Origin: Ruminococcaceae bacterium UBA5579
GTDB taxonomy: Bacteria > Bacillota > Clostridia > Oscillospirales > Ruminococcaceae
Assembly (NCBI GenBank): GCA_002425305.1
Contig: DILZ01000109.1
Span: 39,511 to 45,141, forward strand
Length of the DNA: 5,631 bases
Direction: 5' to 3'
Each line of letters begins with the position of its first letter. Position 1 is the first letter of the stretch. The translations under genes and the position numbers were made by a program. Shown here piece after piece: positions 1-5,334 of this stretch. Under the pieces are notes generated by a model that was not told the origin of the DNA, searched no databases, and saw only the letters and a program-made list of their open reading frames with translations.

Positions 1-1368
1 GAGCGTGGTAACAAGCACTCGCTGCTTTTTCTCCACGCGTACATTTATCTCGGAAATCAAGTCCTCGATCTGCCCGTCCGTGGGCTTTACGATGATCTCC
101 GGGTCGAGCAGACCCGTAGGACGGATTATCTGCTCGACAATCTGCGTGGAGCGTTCCTTTTCAAAATCCCCCGGAGTAGCCGAAACGAACACCGCCTGCG
201 GTATTTTCTCGTAAAACTCGTCAAAGTTGAGCGGTCTGTTGTCGTAAGCGCACGGCAGCCTGAACCCATAGTCGACGAGATTTTTCTTGCGGGCAACGTC
301 GCCGCCGTACATTCCGCGAACCTGCGGCAAAGTAACGTGGCTCTCGTCCACCATCAGCAGAAAATCCTCGGGGAAGTGGTCGATAAGCGTTATCGGAGTG
401 CTTCCGGGCGGTCGGCGCGCAAGCACGCGCGAGTAGTTCTCAACGCCCTTGCAGGTGCCGATCTCGCGCAGCATTTCCATATCGTAACGCGTGCGCTGTT
501 CAATACGCTGCGCCTCTATCAGCTTGTTGTTGTCCTTGAAGAATTTCACACGCTCCTCAAGTTCGGCTTCAAGCTCGTCCAAAGCCTCGTCCATCTTCTC
601 TTTTCCGATAATGTAGTGAGAAGCGGGGAAGATCATCGCGTGAAGAAGCGTCGCGCGGGTATTTCCCGTAACGACCTCAAATTCCGTCAGGCGGTCTATT
701 TCATCTCCAAAGAACTCAACGCGCACGGCGTTTTCGGAGGTGCTTCCGGCGGGGAAGATCTCCAATGTGTCACCCTTTACGCGGAACTTGTTTCGGATAA
801 AATTCAACTCGTTGCGTTCGTATTGCATTTCTACAAGTCGTCTTATCACTTCCTCGCGCGAGATCTCCTGTCCTTGACGCAGCGAAAGCGTGTTGCAGCG
901 ATAATCATCGGGCGAGCCGAGCGAGTAGATACACGATACGGAAGACACTATAATAACATCGCGGCGTTCGGCAAGTGAAGCCGTCGCGGAGTGCCTTAAA
1001 CGATCTATCTCGTCGTTTATCGCGCTGTCCTTTTCAATATACGCGTCGGTCGAGGGAATATAAGCCTCGGGCTGATAGTAGTCATAGTAGCTTACAAAGA
1101 ACTCCACCGCGTTGTTCGGAAAGAACTCGCGGAACTCGCTGCAAAGCTGCGCGGCAAGCGTTTTGTTGTGTGCGAGAATAAGCGTTGGCTTGTTTACGTT
1201 CGCGATAATATTCGCCATTGTAAACGTTTTTCCCGAGCCGGTAACTCCCAGCAGTGTCTGTTCCTTATCGCCGCGCAGAATGCCCTCCGAAAGCGCTTTT
1301 ATCGCTTCCGGCTGATCTCCGGTCGGCTTGTATTCCGAGTTAAGCTCAAACTTTTTTGAATGTTCCAT
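1..1368 (-). CDS. uvrB: UvrABC excinuclease subunit B (partial, C-terminus off the left edge)
   Basis: UvrB is the damage-verification ATPase of nucleotide excision repair: it is loaded on DNA by UvrA, opens the lesion with a beta-hairpin and recruits UvrC. Translation of the minus strand from ATG at 1368 gives 456 residues with no stop. Visible are Walker A GVTGSGKT (41-48), the [11 protein letters not shown] block (65-75), the tyrosine-rich hairpin [12 protein letters not shown] (94-105), the DESH Walker B box (341-344), SATPGD (396-401) and RPTGLLDP (416-423). It stops at RVLVTTL at the window edge, so the last helicase motifs and the UvrC-binding tail (about 200 residues in a full-length family member) are outside. 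AAGGAG at 1378-1373 lies 4 nt before the ATG. A LexA-like site lies just upstream. It follows radC on the same strand across a 137-bp gap. The identification is certain from the motifs. Confidence 0.98.
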   Translation of the reverse strand, partial: MEHSKKFELNSEYKPTGDQPEAIKALSEGILRGDKEQTLLGVTGSGKTFTMANIIANVNKPTLILAHNKTLAAQLCSEFREFFPNNAVEFFVSYYDYYQPEAYIPSTDAYIEKDSAINDEIDRLRHSATASLAERRDVIIVSSVSCIYSLGSPDDYRCNTLSLRQGQEISREEVIRRLVEMQYERNELNFIRNKFRVKGDTLEIFPAGSTSENAVRVEFFGDEIDRLTEFEVVTGNTRATLLHAMIFPASHYIIGKEKMDEALDELEAELEERVKFFKDNNKLIEAQRIEQRTRYDMEMLREIGTCKGVENYSRVLARRPPGSTPITLIDHFPEDFLLMVDESHVTLPQVRGMYGGDVARKKNLVDYGFRLPCAYDNRPLNFDEFYEKIPQAVFVSATPGDFEKERSTQIVEQIIRPTGLLDPEIIVKPTDGQIEDLISEINVRVEKKQRVLVTTL

Positions 1369-1371
1369 AAT

Positions 1372-1378
1372 ACTCCTT
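1372..1378 (-). promoter_or_regulatory. Ribosome binding site of uvrB
   Basis: The minus strand reads AAGGAGT immediately before ATTATG. The spacing from AAGGAG to the ATG is short (4 nt), but no other candidate start with a ribosome binding site precedes the conserved [16 protein letters not shown] start of UvrB. Confidence 0.8.
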
Positions 1379-1392
1379 AAAAATGTATCCTG

Positions 1393-1406
1393 TGAAATTA
1401 TGTTCA
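1393..1406. promoter_or_regulatory. Candidate LexA/DinR (SOS) operator upstream of uvrB
   Basis: The plus strand reads TGAAATTATGTTCA (minus strand TGAACATAATTTCA). Compared with the Bacillus-type SOS box CGAACATATGTTCG it matches 10 of 14 positions, and it keeps the GAAC-N4-TTC skeleton with one change in the second half-site. It sits 25 bp before the uvrB start. uvrB is a classical SOS gene (dinA in Bacillus subtilis), so the location makes sense. The match is imperfect and was judged by eye. I could not fix a convincing -35/-10 pair around it. Confidence 0.4.
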
Positions 1407-1409
1407 TAC

Positions 1410-1445
1410 ATAAAGCGTTAAGCGCCGCCGGGCGCAGCGCTTTAT
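1410..1445. other. GC-rich hairpin between radC and uvrB
   Basis: An 8-bp outer stem ATAAAGCG / CGCTTTAT (1410-1417 with 1438-1445) encloses a small TTAA/AG internal loop and a 5-bp inner stem GCGCC / GGCGC (1422-1426 with 1431-1435) with loop GCCG. On the minus strand it follows radC and is followed by ATGTATG, not a clear T-run. It could be a weak terminator of radC or a processed or leader structure of uvrB mRNA; the sequence does not decide. Confidence 0.5.
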
Positions 1446-1459
1446 CTCATTATGTCACC

Positions 1460-1484
1460 GACGACCGCACAGCGGTGCATCGTC
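1460..1484. other. Second hairpin just downstream of radC
   Basis: Stem GACGA / TCGTC (1460-1464 with 1480-1484) continues through a CC/A bulge into GCAC / GTGC (1467-1470 with 1475-1478) with loop AGCG. It is adjacent to the hairpin at 1410-1445, so the radC-uvrB gap is mostly structured RNA. No T-tract follows on either strand. Confidence 0.4.
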
Positions 1485-1505
1485 CCGAATGTGCCGTATG
1501 CTTGC

Positions 1506-2198
1506 TCAATACCAGATATCCGGCATTTCGCCTGTTTGACGCATAGAATACCCATATTCACCGCTGACGATGATGTGGTCGACAACGCTGATGTTAATGA
1601 CCGTAAGCAGCGAGTTAAGACTGCGCGTGACAGCAGCGTCGGTGTTGGAAGCAAACGCGTGTCCTAATGGATGATTGTGCGCAAGCAGTACGGAGTGCGC
1701 ATCAAATAGGATCGCTTGTTTAACCACCTGATGATAGTTAAACGACACTGCGCCAAAACTGTTTATCTCAAAATCCTCTTTGTAGATCAGTCGATTGCTT
1801 ATGTCCATTAAATAATAAGTGATACATTCATAGGGTATATTTCGGTATCGTTCTATGCAGAAATTCAAAATTGTGTCGATGGAATCGAGGAACACATCAA
1901 CAGGGCGCTTGTAATTTATATATTTATAAATGTCGCCGATAAGCCTTAGAGCTGCTGCCGAATTGCTTCCCATTCCCTTGACTGATTCAAGAATGTCCAC
2001 GGAAGACTCCATAACGTTCGCAAGCGAACCGAACTTGTTTATCAGCGCGTGTGCAATGTCGTTGGTGTTCACTCGCGGCAGCAGATAAAAAAGCAGCATT
2101 TCAAGTATCTCGTGTTCCTCAAACACGCCAAGCCCGTTTTTGAGATACTTCTGCATCATTCGTTTTCGGTGACCGTCGTGGATATTATCCGTTTTCAA
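1506..2198 (-). CDS. radC: RadC family protein (UPF0758, JAMM/MPN+ domain)
   Basis: This 230-residue protein has the usual RadC layout. An N-terminal helical domain starts at HDGHRKRM (7-14) and continues with EILEMLLFYLLPRVNTNDIAH (30-50), which includes a helix-hairpin-helix-like VKGMGSNSAAALRLI (73-87). The C-terminal JAMM domain has candidate catalytic Glu124, HNHP (174-177), Ser184 and Asp187, then VVDHIIVSGEYGYSMRQTGEM. The metal-binding pattern H-x-H-P...S-x-x-D is intact, but the usual HNHPSGD is HNHPLGH here. The name is historical: a role of RadC in repair has not been proven, and the biochemical substrate is unknown. Start codon is TTG: an in-frame TAA at 2213 excludes longer forms and AAAGGGGTGAT precedes it. 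It lies between an unknown gene and uvrB on the same strand. Its codon use looks AT-richer than uvrB. Confidence 0.95.
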   Translation of the reverse strand: MKTDNIHDGHRKRMMQKYLKNGLGVFEEHEILEMLLFYLLPRVNTNDIAHALINKFGSLANVMESSVDILESVKGMGSNSAAALRLIGDIYKYINYKRPVDVFLDSIDTILNFCIERYRNIPYECITYYLMDISNRLIYKEDFEINSFGAVSFNYHQVVKQAILFDAHSVLLAHNHPLGHAFASNTDAAVTRSLNSLLTVINISVVDHIIVSGEYGYSMRQTGEMPDIWY

Positions 2199-2200
2199 TG

Positions 2201-2212
2201 TATCACCCCTTT
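2201..2212 (-). promoter_or_regulatory. Strong ribosome binding site deciding the TTG start of radC
   Basis: The minus strand reads AAAGGGGTGATA, close to the full anti-16S complement AAGGAGGTGAT. It is followed by CA and TTG. The first in-frame ATG (residue 14) would remove the conserved HDGHRKRM segment, so TTG is the better start. Confidence 0.75.
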
Positions 2213-2278
2213 AAGAAATTAGTCAGATAATGGCGGCGCATAAGAAGTTGCGGCTGAAAGCGTTTTTCGTTCTTCCTG

Positions 2279-3451
2279 TTAAAGCACCTCAAAGCCTTCG
2301 GGAACATTGCAGCAGAGCGAGGTCATACGGACGTCCTCTACTTTTCCGCCATCGTTCAGAAATTTACTTATCGCGTTCCCCGATGAGCTGACGCCTACCA
2401 GAAGACTGTAGATGTCGTTAGTCTTGTCGCCGAACTCTCCGCTTGAAAAAAGTGAGAGCATAGCAATGTTTATCGGGTAGTAGTGCGCAAGCTGACTGCG
2501 GTAGAACGACTGCGGCTCTTCTCCGCCGATCGCTATCATTATCTGCGGCGAAAACGCAGCCTCGCTGAATGCGTGTTCAGCGCACATTTCGGGCATAAAC
2601 GCATAACATTCCTGCGCAAGAGTAAAGTCACCGAGTGCCTTCACAAGCTTGTCCGGCAAAGCCTCGTAGCTTTCGTCGCTGTCGACCTCTGCGAACAACT
2701 CCAATGCGGTCTTTACTTTCTCGCGCAAAAGCGCTCTGCCCTCCTTGCCGGAGTATGTAACAGCCGCAGCGCTTTCTTGCTTGATAAAGAAGAACTGCTT
2801 TTGTGACGCGAACTGCGAAACGTTCCACGTTTCCGCGTGTTTTAAAACAATATCACTAAGCTCCGCTATCGGAACATCGTTTATACGCACCTCGCCCGTG
2901 ACCTGGCTATCCGTTTTCCCGATAGCTTTGGAGGCGAATATCTTCACATAGCACATTCTCTGATTGCCCAGGCGTTTTACGATCTCGTCCTTAAGCATAT
3001 CCCAGTATTTAGTAGCGACCGCGTTTTGGTCGCTGTCGACGCTTTCACCCATTCCCACGAGGTCGCTGTTGTAAGCCTTCCACCTGTGGAGCTTTCCGCA
3101 GAAAGAGCTTTCAAGCGGCTTGCCGTATTCGTCATTTTTCAAAAGAGCAATGCCGTTCATAAACGCGAACAAAAACGATCCCACGCAGGAGCCTATCGCC
3201 GTGTCTGTGTCCTTTCCGGTAGACGCGCAGCACTCGTAAAGCGGTTCGTCAAATTCATCGTCATTAATAAAAAATTCCACAACAGCGATTTTTTCCTCGC
3301 ATTGCTCAATACGAGGAGTTATCGTCATATTCCATTCGGTGCAGAAAACGCTGTCTTGCCGTAACTCGTTTTTTACCGTGAGCAGCTCGTGCAGGCTGTT
3401 CAAAACCCGCTTCAACGGGTCGTATTTATGATGCTTTTCAAATAATCTCAA
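2279..3451 (-). CDS. Uncharacterised protein, possibly DUF6348-like
   Basis: I do not recognise a characterised function. The ~390-residue protein is soluble: there is no signal peptide or membrane segment. Counting from the upstream GTG, notable parts are a helical start, IAVVEFFIND (58-67), DTDTAIGSCVGSFLFAF (84-100), HRWKAY (125-130), RMCYVKIFASKAIG (168-181), EVRINDVPIAELS (190-202), QKQFFFIKQ (220-228) and a C-terminal half with ECYAFMPEMCAEHAF (284-298). The layout resembles, from memory, proteins annotated DUF6348; this is a guess. The start is ambiguous: GTG at 3460 has no ribosome binding site of its own, while GAGGTGG covering that GTG is ideally spaced (6 nt from GAGGTG) for TTG at 3451, which I prefer. 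It lies in a same-strand run between pduL and radC, 80 bp before radC. A leader with alternative pairings precedes it. Confidence 0.85.
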   Translation of the reverse strand: MRLFEKHHKYDPLKRVLNSLHELLTVKNELRQDSVFCTEWNMTITPRIEQCEEKIAVVEFFINDDEFDEPLYECCASTGKDTDTAIGSCVGSFLFAFMNGIALLKNDEYGKPLESSFCGKLHRWKAYNSDLVGMGESVDSDQNAVATKYWDMLKDEIVKRLGNQRMCYVKIFASKAIGKTDSQVTGEVRINDVPIAELSDIVLKHAETWNVSQFASQKQFFFIKQESAAAVTYSGKEGRALLREKVKTALELFAEVDSDESYEALPDKLVKALGDFTLAQECYAFMPEMCAEHAFSEAAFSPQIMIAIGGEEPQSFYRSQLAHYYPINIAMLSLFSSGEFGDKTNDIYSLLVGVSSSGNAISKFLNDGGKVEDVRMTSLCCNVPEGFEVL

Positions 3452-3456
3452 ATATC

Positions 3457-3464
3457 CCACCTCA
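3457..3464 (-). promoter_or_regulatory. Ribosome binding site of the unknown gene, favouring the TTG start
   Basis: The minus strand reads TGAGGTGG, then GATAT and TTG. The same bases contain the alternative GTG start at 3460. An upstream ACCTCA (3484-3479) is its exact complement. Confidence 0.6.
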
Positions 3465-3512
3465 TTTGCTTTTTTCGGTGAGGTCTATGATAAAAATCGC
3501 GTAAAACCTCAC
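3459..3512 (-). promoter_or_regulatory. Leader with mutually exclusive pairings around the ribosome binding site
   Basis: On the minus strand the order is GTGAGGT (3512-3506), ACCTCAC (3484-3478) and TGAGGT (3464-3459). The middle element can pair with the first (7 bp, 21-nt loop), leaving the ribosome binding site free, or with the third (6 bp, 14-nt loop), hiding it. This is the layout of a translational switch, but no known riboswitch core is recognised and the short stems could be chance. Confidence 0.35.
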
Positions 3513-3539
3513 GTTTCCCCCGCCTACGACGGGGGAAAC
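3513..3539. other. Perfect 10-bp hairpin between pduL and the unknown gene
   Basis: GTTTCCCCCG (3513-3522) and CGGGGGAAAC (3530-3539) are exact complements with a 7-nt loop CCTACGA. It lies 30 bp after the pduL stop. On the minus strand it is followed by GTGAGGTTTTACGC, so there is no immediate T-tract; it may still slow or end pduL transcription, protect the 3' end of the mRNA, or be part of the leader of the next gene. Confidence 0.6.
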
Positions 3540-3569
3540 CTAAATTGTATCGTTTAGTAACCGCGCTTA

Positions 3570-4148
3570 TCAGAGCGATTTAAGAATCTCGCCCATAAGA
3601 CCGGGAGTCGCGCCGATCGCGTTAGACTCGTCGGTGTCTATATGCATAGCATCGCAAAACTGCTCGTTAACTCTTACAACAACGTCGCCCAGAACCGCCG
3701 CTCTGCCGTTGGTGTTGCACTTTACCCAAACAGTGTCCTTGTTCTTCAAGCCGATTTTCTCCGCAGTTTCGGGACAAAGGTGGATATGACGCTTTGCAAC
3801 AATAACGCCCTCCTTGATAGTAACCTCGCCTGCCGGTCCTTTGAGAGTGCAGCCGGGAGAACCCGCAGTGTCGCCGCTCTCGCGGATAACGATATCAACG
3901 CCGATAGAACGCGCGTCGGTAGCGGAAAGCTCCACTTGATCCGCGTTTCTGCACGGACCGAGTATGGATACGTTGGCAAGCTCCTTTTTCGGCCCTACGA
4001 TAGTAACTCTCTGTTCGCTCGCGAACTGTCCGGGCTGCGACAGCTCCTTTTTGACTGTAAGCTGCGCGCCCTTTCCGAAAAGAGCTTCGAGGGTCTCCTG
4101 CGTAACGTGAACGTGCCGTGCCGATGTTTCGATAAGTATTTCAGCCAT
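3570..4148 (-). CDS. pduL: Phosphate propanoyltransferase, PduL-type phosphotransacylase
   Basis: PduL-family enzymes interconvert acyl-CoA plus phosphate with acyl phosphate plus CoA (propanoyl or acetyl), linking CoA thioesters to ATP formation through an acyl kinase. The 192-residue protein shows the two-barrel family pattern: SARHVHVT (9-16) with His12 and His14, the segment QPGQFASEQRV (38-48), LGPCRN (63-68), a second RHIHL (120-124) with His121 and His123, and MHIDTDESNA (168-177). These His-rich motifs supply the metal ligands of the family. No N-terminal microcompartment-targeting extension is present, and no shell protein, aldehyde dehydrogenase or kinase gene is visible, so it is probably a cytosolic enzyme for acetate or propionate formation. 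An ATG 30 nt upstream (4178) is possible, but GGAGG at 4161-4157, 8 nt before ATG 4148, fixes the shorter start. It is driven by the minus promoter at 4201-4229. The substrate (acetyl or propanoyl) cannot be told from sequence. Confidence 0.94.
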   Translation of the reverse strand: MAEILIETSARHVHVTQETLEALFGKGAQLTVKKELSQPGQFASEQRVTIVGPKKELANVSILGPCRNADQVELSATDARSIGVDIVIRESGDTAGSPGCTLKGPAGEVTIKEGVIVAKRHIHLCPETAEKIGLKNKDTVWVKCNTNGRAAVLGDVVVRVNEQFCDAMHIDTDESNAIGATPGLMGEILKSL

Positions 4149-4156
4149 TTCTGTGT

Positions 4157-4161
4157 CCTCC
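4157..4161 (-). promoter_or_regulatory. Ribosome binding site selecting the inner ATG of pduL
   Basis: GGAGG on the minus strand is followed by 8 nt and the ATG at 4148. The outer ATG at 4178 has no comparable site and would lie only about 16 nt from the predicted transcription start. Confidence 0.75.
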
Positions 4162-4184
4162 ATATATTTCCGGGGCATATCGCC

Positions 4185-4199
4185 CGATAATTACTATTT
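4185..4199. promoter_or_regulatory. Weak Fur-box-like sequence at the pduL transcription start
   Basis: CGATAATTACTATTT matches the 7-1-7 Fur consensus TGATAATnATTATCA at 10 of 14 defined positions. It spans the predicted start of pduL transcription near 4194, as the better box does on the other side. In such AT-rich DNA this level of match can be chance. Confidence 0.2.
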
Positions 4200-4200
4200 A

Positions 4201-4229
4201 ATTATACTACATTTTTTTCAAAAAATCAA
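4201..4229 (-). promoter_or_regulatory. Sigma-A-type promoter of pduL
   Basis: On the minus strand a TTGATT -35 box (4229-4224) is separated by exactly 17 bp from a perfect TATAAT -10 box (4206-4201). Predicted start is near 4194, giving a leader of about 45 nt to ATG 4148. The -35 box and most of the spacer lie inside the left arm of the perfect inverted repeat. Confidence 0.8.
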
Positions 4230-4257
4230 TAAAAACTATTGATTTTTTGAAAAAAAT
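4211..4257. repeat. Perfect 21-bp inverted repeat between divergent promoters
   Basis: The arms 4211-4231 and 4237-4257 are exact reverse complements over 21 bp, separated by AAAAC (4232-4236). The arm reads ATTTTTTTC, six A, TCAATA. It has A- and T-tracts flanking TC/GA steps. Each arm contains one -35 box. It ends 4 bp before each -10 box. It could be an operator for a dimeric regulator, a cruciform or curved-DNA element, or the result of a duplicated inverted promoter. Confidence 0.95.
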
Positions 4258-4267
4258 ATGTTATAAT
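4239..4267 (+). promoter_or_regulatory. Sigma-A-type promoter of the DUF4279-hydrolase-fur operon
   Basis: TTGATT (4239-4244), 17 bp, then TATAAT (4262-4267). A TG one base upstream of the -10 (4259-4260) makes an extended -10 element, which the mirror promoter lacks. Predicted start is near 4274, inside the Fur-like box, with a leader of about 40 nt. Confidence 0.85.
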
Positions 4268-4269
4268 TT

Positions 4270-4288
4270 GAAAATGATAGTCAATATC
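4270..4288. promoter_or_regulatory. Fur box overlapping the operon transcription start
   Basis: GAAAATGATAGTCAATATC matches the classical 19-bp Fur box GATAATGATAATCATTATC at 16 of 19 positions. In the 7-1-7 form (TGATAGT-C-AATATCA, 4275-4289) it matches 12 of 14 defined bases and its halves pair at 6 of 7 positions. It starts 3 bp after the -10 box and covers the predicted start, a typical repressor position. A Fur-family gene is the third gene of this operon, which suggests autoregulation. Matches were counted by eye. Confidence 0.7.
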
Positions 4289-4315
4289 AAATCGTGACAG
4301 ACGGGAGGAAGCGCG

Positions 4316-4801
4316 GTGGCTGATTTAGAAAGAATATATTGTCATTCAACACATACCGAATGTTACACATATTTTAAAATCGTCGGCGATTTCTATCCCG
4401 ATGCGGTATCCAAGCTTCTGGGCATTGTCCCCGAAAAATCCTGGAGAATAGGTGACAAGCGCAAAAACGGTACGGTATATGATTTCGCCTGTTGGATAAC
4501 CGGCACTTGCCGCGACTTTGATATTGAAACAGATCTTCAGATGATGAAAACACTCGCTCCCTTGCTTGATAAAACAGATGTCCTAAACGAGATCAAAAAA
4601 AGATATGATGTGGATTTTGTGTTGGAGGTAGTTCCGACTGTAAGGGCAGACGAGCATACGCCGTGTTTGGCTCCGTCATTGGAGGTTATGCGGTTTTGCT
4701 GCGCAACGGAAACATCTATCGACATAGACCTGTATGTAAGCTGTCCCAATGAACTTGAAAACGGAGAAGAATTGGATATAACGGAAAAGGAGAACGAATA
4801 A
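4316..4801 (+). CDS. DUF4279 domain-containing protein
   Basis: This 161-residue soluble protein has the DUF4279 pattern: an aromatic strand CYTYFKIVGDFYPDAVSKLLGI (16-37), then PEKSWRIGDKR (39-49), a WITG strand (60-63), a helical middle with LAPLLDKTDVLNEIKKRY (80-97), the strand FVLEVVPTV (101-109) and the closing CCATETSIDIDLYV (128-141). The family is of unknown function; the L-x-I-x-P and ID-D-Y features are family marks, not catalytic residues that I can assign. The acidic tail (146-161) is likely disordered. Start is GTG at 4316, with GGGAGG (4303-4308) 7 nt upstream. It is first in an operon, its stop overlapping the ATG of the hydrolase by 1 nt (TAATG). Expression probably follows the Fur-like box upstream. 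Confidence 0.88.
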   Translation: MADLERIYCHSTHTECYTYFKIVGDFYPDAVSKLLGIVPEKSWRIGDKRKNGTVYDFACWITGTCRDFDIETDLQMMKTLAPLLDKTDVLNEIKKRYDVDFVLEVVPTVRADEHTPCLAPSLEVMRFCCATETSIDIDLYVSCPNELENGEELDITEKENE

Positions 4802-5334
4802 TGGTCCTTTTGGTCGTTGATACACAAAAGCTCATTTGCAATAACAAATTATATATGTTTGACAGGTTTGAGGAAAATGTGAAGGAGCTTATCAAAGCCG
4901 CGAGGGAAAACTCCGTCGAGGTGATCTTCGTCCGTCACGACGACGGCAAGGGAAATGCGTTGTCAAAAGGTACGGACGGCTTTGAGATTTATGACGGCTT
5001 CAAGCCTCTGAACGGTGAAAAAATATTTGACAAGACCGTCAACAGTCCGTTTCGTCAAACAGGCTTGCTTGAATATTTGCGGAGCGTCAGCGAGAAAGAG
5101 ATAACAGTCGTTGGACTGCAAACGGATTATTGCATTGACGCAGCGATAAAATGCGGATTTGAGCACGGCTTCAAAGTGATCGTTCCCGAATATTGCAATA
5201 CGACGTTCGACAACGATTTTATGTCATCCGAAAAGAGCTATGGATATTATAACGAGTTTATCTGGAAGGACAGATACGCTGAATGTATATCGGTGGAGCA
5301 GGCTCTTAAACGCATAGCGGGAGGGAAATTATGA
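4801..5334 (+). CDS. Isochorismatase-like cysteine hydrolase
   Basis: This 177-residue protein belongs to the isochorismatase-like superfamily (nicotinamidase, isochorismatase, N-carbamoylsarcosine amidase and related hydrolases). The family catalytic triad is placed as expected: Asp7 in LLVVDTQ (3-9), Lys78 in FDKTVNSPF (76-84) and nucleophile Cys111 in VVGLQTDYCI (103-112), where the bend before Thr108 is the usual cis-peptide site. The VIFVRHDDGKGN strand and loop (41-52) corresponds to the substrate and metal region, but the D-x-H zinc triad of nicotinamidases is not evident, so nicotinamide as substrate is doubtful. Length is normal for small members. Ribosome binding site AAGGAG (4787-4792) is 8 nt before ATG. 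It is coupled to both neighbours by overlaps of 1 and 4 nt, so the three genes are translated together. The true substrate is unknown. Confidence 0.93.
   Translation: MVLLVVDTQKLICNNKLYMFDRFEENVKELIKAARENSVEVIFVRHDDGKGNALSKGTDGFEIYDGFKPLNGEKIFDKTVNSPFRQTGLLEYLRSVSEKEITVVGLQTDYCIDAAIKCGFEHGFKVIVPEYCNTTFDNDFMSSEKSYGYYNEFIWKDRYAECISVEQALKRIAGGKL
5319..5325 (+). promoter_or_regulatory. Ribosome binding site of the Fur-family gene
   Basis: GGGAGGG lies 5 nt before ATG 5331, inside the last codons of the hydrolase gene. The ATGA overlap gives translational coupling. Confidence 0.7.

Noticed and set aside
337..978. Plus-strand open frame of 213 codons
   Set aside because: It is antisense to uvrB, whose conserved motifs are read across the same bases; no family pattern is visible in the plus-strand translation.
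2483..3364. Plus-strand open frames opposite the unknown gene
   Set aside because: They are broken and short, while the minus frame is continuous for over 1.1 kb with a plausible start.
3478..3512. Single CRISPR-like or direct repeat unit
   Set aside because: GTGAGGT/ACCTCAC occurs once as an inverted pair, with no regularly spaced copies.
3513..3539. Classical rho-independent terminator of pduL
   Set aside because: The stem is perfect, but no T-run follows it on either strand, so I list it only as a hairpin.
3642..4190. Plus-strand open frame of 182 codons
   Set aside because: It lies opposite pduL, which has clear RHVH and RHIH motifs and a ribosome binding site. The plus frame shows none.
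4211..4257. Intrinsic terminator or transposon terminal repeat
   Set aside because: The stem is almost all A/T and lies upstream of both genes, where it carries the -35 boxes; there is no transposase and no target duplication in view.
4801..5334. Nicotinamidase (pncA)
   Set aside because: The Asp-Lys-Cys triad fits the superfamily, but the zinc-binding D-x-H...H set expected of nicotinamidases is not seen.
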